Assembly (NCBI GenBank): GCA_030636965.1
Contig: DAOVVW010000040.1
Coordinates: forward strand, 1 to 7,174
Source of the DNA: Pseudomonadota bacterium
Lineage (GTDB): Bacteria; BMS3Abin14
DNA: 7,174 bases
Reading direction: 5' to 3'
This document shows, piece after piece, positions 4,191 through 7,174 of this stretch (positions are counted from its first letter, which is position 1; the number at the start of each line of letters is the position of its first letter). The notes under the pieces were generated by a model. That model saw only the letters and a program-made list of their open reading frames with translations. It was not told where the DNA came from and did not search any database. The position numbers and the translations under genes are program-made.

Positions 4191-6281
4191 CTAGAGGCTT
4201 ATTCCCAGCGAGTTCAGCAAAAAGTGTACTATGCCTCCTACCAGAAACGCGAAAGGAAAAACGAACGCAGCTATCACAAGGGCCGTCTTTGTTCCTCTCT
4301 CCTTCATCATAACAAGGAATTGGGCAATGCAGGGGAGGAAAAGGGTAAGGGTGATCGTTGCCACTGCTAGCTCATTGCCAGTGAGCAGCCCTCCCTGCTG
4401 TATATCGTAAAGTCCGGCAACTCCGTAATCCCGGCGGAAAAACCCGTACAGCAGGGCCTGAGCCGCTTCCGCCGGCAGTCCGATCGCCTTCGTGGGAAAT
4501 TCCAGGAGCCACAGCGCGAGGTCGAACAGTTTAGTAAGCTTACCCGCCCAGATGATTACCGAAGCCAGCAGAAACAGCGGTAGTATCTCTTTAAAATACC
4601 ATCGCATACGGGTGGAAGTCTTGACCCAGATGTTGGCCAGCGTGGGCATACGCAGCGGGGGTAGCTCTATAAAGAACTGGGGCTCCTCTCCCGGTAGAAG
4701 CCTTGCAGTCAGGTAACCGATCATTAAAAACATTAGTATTGTAACTCCGATCCAGGTCACCAGGACACCGGGCATCTGTGCCGTGAGGGCAAATATAACC
4801 CCCAGTTGAGCGGAACAGGGGATAGCCAGGGCCAGGAGGACGGTGGCAATCACGCGCTCCTTTTTGGATTCCAGGGTTCTGGTTACCATGGTCGCCATAG
4901 TCCCGCACCCGAAACCCAGGGTCATGGGGATGACGGCCCTTCCGGAAAGGCCTATCTTCTTGAAGATCCTGTCAATGAGAAGGGACAGACGGGGGAGATA
5001 CCCGCTGTCTTCAACAACGGAAAACAGGAGAAAGTATGCTCCCACTATCGGCAGGATGATCGCCACGGCATATCTCACACCAAGTGTCAGAACACCGTAT
5101 TCAAAGGCTATCAGGTCCTGCAGCACTTTCCACGGTATTAACTTTTGGGTCGTATCATTTATGAATGGAGTCAGATAGGTCTCGAAGAGATGGCCTTCGA
5201 GAAAGTCAACAACTGTTCCTGCGCCGAATACCCCCACGAACTTGTAAAACCCGAAATAGAGCACCAGGGCCAATACCGGAATACCTGTTAATGGGGATAT
5301 GAGGATCCCGTCGATCTTCTCCCTGATGTTTTTTGCGGTTATCTCGCCGTGCTTTATAATCCCCCCCAGAAGCTGCTCCGACCGGCGTTGTCTCCCCATA
5401 GCCAGGTAGTAATTAACCGGATTTTCAAGCTTCCTCTTGAGATTATTTATAAGCTCGAAAACCTCCTGGGCCTTGTCTGACTGGAGGGAGGTAACCACGC
5501 CGAGCATGTCTTTATCCTCCTGAAGGACAAGGAGGGCTTCTGACCTGGGTGTAAGGGCGGTTGCCGGCATGAGTTCTGTCAGTTCACGTGCCGCCCTTTC
5601 GATAGCAACACCGTAATCGACATGGAGAGTCCTGCCGTTATGCGTGTACCGTGCAATCTCCTGTTTGAGCTCTTTGACTCCCTTTCCCGAAATACTGATG
5701 GTGGGAATAACTGGAATACCGAGCCTCTGTGACAGTGTCTCAGTGTCAATGTCAAGACCGGCACCTACGGCCTCATCCATGATATTCAGAACCAGGATCA
5801 CCGGCAGGCCGGCTTCGATCAGTTGAAGAGTAAAGGTGAGCATTCTCCTGAGGTTCTTTGCTTCGATCACGTGCAGAATGACATCGTAATCCCCCTCCAG
5901 AAGGATCTTCCTGGTTACCCTTTCCTCATCTGTAATGGACAGCAGAGTGTACATTCCCGGAGTATCCACCACTGTATATTCGCGTCCGGCCAGCTTCATC
6001 CTGCCAGCTGAAAGAGCGACAGTAGTACCGGGATAATTTGATACGGTTGCGTAGGTTTTCGTCAGCCGGTTAAAAAGTGCGCTCTTGCCCACATTGGGGC
6101 TCCCAACCATCAGGATCTTGTCCCTGTCACCGCCCCCATCTTCGTCATCCTCATGAAAGCCACCGTGATGATCGTGCCGGAACAGATTTGGAATGAATGA
6201 GGCAAGGCGGCTGCCTTTCCTGCCGCCGTGATGTCCCCGACATCCTGTGCAGTCGTGATGTTCAAATTCGTTATTTTTCAT
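4191..6281 (-). CDS. feoB: Ferrous iron transport protein B (FeoB) with His/Cys-rich N-terminal extension
   Basis: This 696-residue inner-membrane protein takes up Fe(II), with a cytoplasmic GTPase domain controlling the permease. Residues 1-54 are an extra segment with C11-x2-C14, about nine His and an acidic run (EDDEDGGGD). The G domain follows: G1 GSPNVGKS (60-67), G2 YPGTTV (84-88), G3 DTPG (106-109), G4 NIMD (166-169) and G5 near SISGKG (196-201). A helical regulatory linker spans about 225-325. The membrane part from about 328 carries VEDSGYLPR (423-431), the first gate LGFGCGTMATMVTRTL (455-470) with C459, IPCSAQL (487-493) with C489, YGFFRRDYG (612-620) and FLPCIAQF (648-655) with C651. 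Many family members have CSAR where CSAQ stands here. The ATG overlaps the upstream stop by one base (TAATG), implying translational coupling. The downstream gene carries a FeoA-like domain. The transporter call is firm; the metal is inferred from the family. Confidence 0.96.
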   Translation of the reverse strand: MKNNEFEHHDCTGCRGHHGGRKGSRLASFIPNLFRHDHHGGFHEDDEDGGGDRDKILMVGSPNVGKSALFNRLTKTYATVSNYPGTTVALSAGRMKLAGREYTVVDTPGMYTLLSITDEERVTRKILLEGDYDVILHVIEAKNLRRMLTFTLQLIEAGLPVILVLNIMDEAVGAGLDIDTETLSQRLGIPVIPTISISGKGVKELKQEIARYTHNGRTLHVDYGVAIERAARELTELMPATALTPRSEALLVLQEDKDMLGVVTSLQSDKAQEVFELINNLKRKLENPVNYYLAMGRQRRSEQLLGGIIKHGEITAKNIREKIDGILISPLTGIPVLALVLYFGFYKFVGVFGAGTVVDFLEGHLFETYLTPFINDTTQKLIPWKVLQDLIAFEYGVLTLGVRYAVAIILPIVGAYFLLFSVVEDSGYLPRLSLLIDRIFKKIGLSGRAVIPMTLGFGCGTMATMVTRTLESKKERVIATVLLALAIPCSAQLGVIFALTAQMPGVLVTWIGVTILMFLMIGYLTARLLPGEEPQFFIELPPLRMPTLANIWVKTSTRMRWYFKEILPLFLLASVIIWAGKLTKLFDLALWLLEFPTKAIGLPAEAAQALLYGFFRRDYGVAGLYDIQQGGLLTGNELAVATITLTLFLPCIAQFLVMMKERGTKTALVIAAFVFPFAFLVGGIVHFLLNSLGISL

Positions 6282-6625
6282 TACAGCCCCTCAACATGCT
6301 CGAGCCCTTCTCGGAAGATAGTAACCACGTGCTCGTCACTGATGGAGTAAACAACATTTTTTCCCTCTTTCCTGAATTTCACCAGCCTGCTGTTGCGAAG
6401 TATTCGGAGTTGATGTGATACAGCTGAATCGGTGAGGTCGAGAGACCGCGCAATATCGTTAACGCAGAGTTCTGATTCTGTAAGGGCCATAAGGATCCTG
6501 ACCCTCGTCAGATCTCCCAATACCCTGAAGGTTTCAGCAAGTTCGTAAAGGAGATTTTCAGAATCCTCCCGTCCCATTACTCTCTTTAAGTGAGCATTTG
6601 TTTTGTCCCTGCCGCCGTCTTTCAT
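6281..6625 (-). CDS. ArsR/SmtB-family metal-sensing repressor
   Basis: This 114-residue winged-helix dimer is predicted to bind the palindrome just upstream and control the operon, itself included. Residues about 27-95 hold the HTH core, with the recognition region DLTDSAVSHQLRILRNSRLV (63-82) very close to SmtB-type proteins. The ArsR/CadC-like box reads ELCVND (52-57), keeping only the first Cys. At the C-terminus D97-x-H99 and H110, with E112 nearby, line up with the alpha-5 zinc site of SmtB (Asp, His, His, Glu), although the last Glu is displaced by one residue. This suggests a Zn(II)-like or related divalent sensor, but iron or cobalt cannot be excluded. The ATG at 6625 has GGAGGT at five bases. 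The stop TAA shares a base with the feoB ATG. The Lys/Arg-rich first 18 residues precede the usual fold. Confidence 0.92.
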   Translation of the reverse strand: MKDGGRDKTNAHLKRVMGREDSENLLYELAETFRVLGDLTRVRILMALTESELCVNDIARSLDLTDSAVSHQLRILRNSRLVKFRKEGKNVVYSISDEHVVTIFREGLEHVEGL

Positions 6626-6660
6626 ATACTACCTCCACCGAAACCGGACACACTGGTCAC

Positions 6661-6706
6661 ATATGAATATATGTTCATATGAACGATTGAACATACTTGT
6701 TATCAA
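6661..6706 (-). promoter_or_regulatory. ArsR-type operator and probable promoter of the feo operon
   Basis: Positions 6661-6680 read ATATGAA-N6-TTCATAT, a 20-bp palindrome with one mismatched pair, in the style of SmtB-family operators. A second perfect palindrome, GTTCATATGAAC, overlaps it at 6673-6684, and another TGAACA half-site lies at 6688-6693. On the minus strand TATATT (6671-6666) is a good -10 inside the palindrome, with a weak -35 TGTTCA (6693-6688) 16 bases away. TTGATA (6706-6701) is an alternative -35 whose -10 would be poor. Repressor binding would cover the promoter. The start codon of the ArsR gene lies 36 bases from the palindrome edge. Confidence 0.75.
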
Positions 6707-6746
6707 AAACAAACCGTGATGTCAATGGGAATATTACTGATGTTCT

Positions 6747-6767
6747 GGGGGTTTAGAGCTGACCCCC
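6747..6767 (-). terminator. Weak hairpin after the YjbQ-type gene
   Basis: GGGGGT (6747-6752) pairs with ACCCCC (6762-6767) with a 9-base loop, nine bases after the yjbQ-like stop codon on the minus strand. No T run follows on the minus strand, so it is at best a weak or factor-dependent terminator separating that gene from the feo promoter. Confidence 0.35.
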
Positions 6768-6776
6768 TAATAGGTT

Positions 6777-7174
6777 TTACTCTCCGATGATCTTTACCAG
6801 GACTCGCTTACTCCGCCGTCCATCGAACTCACCGTAGAAGACCTGCTCCCAGGGGCCAAGATCGAGGGCCCCTTCGGTTACAGCAACCACAACTTCGCGA
6901 CCCATGATCGTCCGTTTCAGATGTCCGTCTGCATTGTCTTCACCGTTGTTGTGCCGGTATCTGGAGACGGGCTCATGGGGTGCTAGGCCCTCCAGCCAGT
7001 CATCTATGTCCTGGATAAGGCCCCCCTCATCATCGTTTATGTAAACGCTTGCCGTGATGTGCATGGCGTTAACGAGGCACAGTCCCTCCTGAATGCCGCT
7101 TCTAGCAACCTGCTCCTGAACCTGAGGAGTGATATTTATATAGCCCCTTCTTTCCGGCGTCTCGAACCATAGAT
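6777..7174 (-). CDS. YjbQ/UPF0047 family protein, start outside window
   Basis: The reading frame is open to the right edge, giving 131 complete codons plus a partial one. The first visible residues, [15 protein letters not shown], match the usual N-terminal strand of the family, so probably fewer than ten residues are missing. Family features include [14 protein letters not shown], then HITAS (the common H-T-T-A motif with Ile for the first Thr), the acidic [44 protein letters not shown] and the closing EFDGRR. Three His (in HITA, YRH and GHLK) are the conserved presumed metal or catalytic residues. Members have been linked to thiamine phosphate synthase side activity, but the physiological role is unsettled. 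An internal ATG at 7064 is not the start: it lies inside a conserved core strand, with recognisable family sequence upstream of it. The gene ends 71 bases before the operator edge of the feo operon. Confidence 0.93.
   Translation of the reverse strand, partial: LWFETPERRGYINITPQVQEQVARSGIQEGLCLVNAMHITASVYINDDEGGLIQDIDDWLEGLAPHEPVSRYRHNNGEDNADGHLKRTIMGREVVVAVTEGALDLGPWEQVFYGEFDGRRSKRVLVKIIGE

Noticed and set aside
3668..4370. Two long plus-strand open frames (214 and 190 codons) opposite the dtxR-like gene and the end of feoB
   Set aside because: They lie antisense to strongly supported genes, have no recognisable domain, and show the biased composition expected from reverse frames of coding DNA.
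4591..5178. Additional open frames of about 105-111 codons on both strands within feoB
   Set aside because: They overlap the conserved FeoB gate region completely and show no family features.
7064..7064. ATG at 7064 as the start of the YjbQ-type gene
   Set aside because: The frame continues upstream with clear family sequence ([20 protein letters not shown]), so the true start is beyond the right edge.

Overview
All eight supported genes lie on the minus strand, so transcription runs from right to left. The set (a metal-regulated FeoB locus, a DtxR-type regulator, TrmH, a DUF89 phosphatase, a lipoprotein cyclophilin, a YjbQ-type protein) and the repeat-crowded spacers suggest a free-living, probably anaerobic Gram-negative bacterium, with Desulfobacterota (former Deltaproteobacteria) as my best guess. 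That guess rests on protein style and spacer texture, with no marker gene behind it. No rRNA, tRNA, transposase, integrase, phage gene or CRISPR array is visible.

The right half (about 3488-7174) is compact. From the right edge come a YjbQ/UPF0047 protein whose start lies outside the window, a weak hairpin, and a strong palindromic operator. Next is a three-gene metal operon: an ArsR/SmtB-type repressor, the FeoB ferrous-iron GTPase/permease, and a DtxR-type regulator carrying a C-terminal FeoA-like domain. The ArsR stop and FeoB start share one base (TAATG), and only 13 bases separate feoB from the dtxR-like gene, so the three are very likely one transcript. No free-standing feoA is present; the only FeoA-like domain is the one on the regulator. 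FeoB has an unusual His/Cys/Asp-rich N-terminal extension.

The left half (1-3480) has four separated genes: a DUF89 (ARMT1-like) phosphatase, a TrmH-type tRNA 2'-O-methyltransferase, a small zinc-ribbon protein and a secreted lipoprotein peptidyl-prolyl isomerase. Every spacer there is filled with low-order repeats. There are in-phase heptamer arrays of several different motifs, two related octamer arrays, two copies of a GC-rich hairpin repeat, and a 181-base element made of five consecutive hairpins. Some repeats enter coding sequence: the zinc-ribbon gene ends inside a repeat, and the end of trmH forms one arm of a long inverted repeat.

The most noteworthy items are the two-regulator FeoB operon, whose FeoA-like domain exists only as a fusion, and the dense period-7/8 and multi-hairpin spacer repeats. 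None is proof of a new system, but each makes a definite testable prediction.
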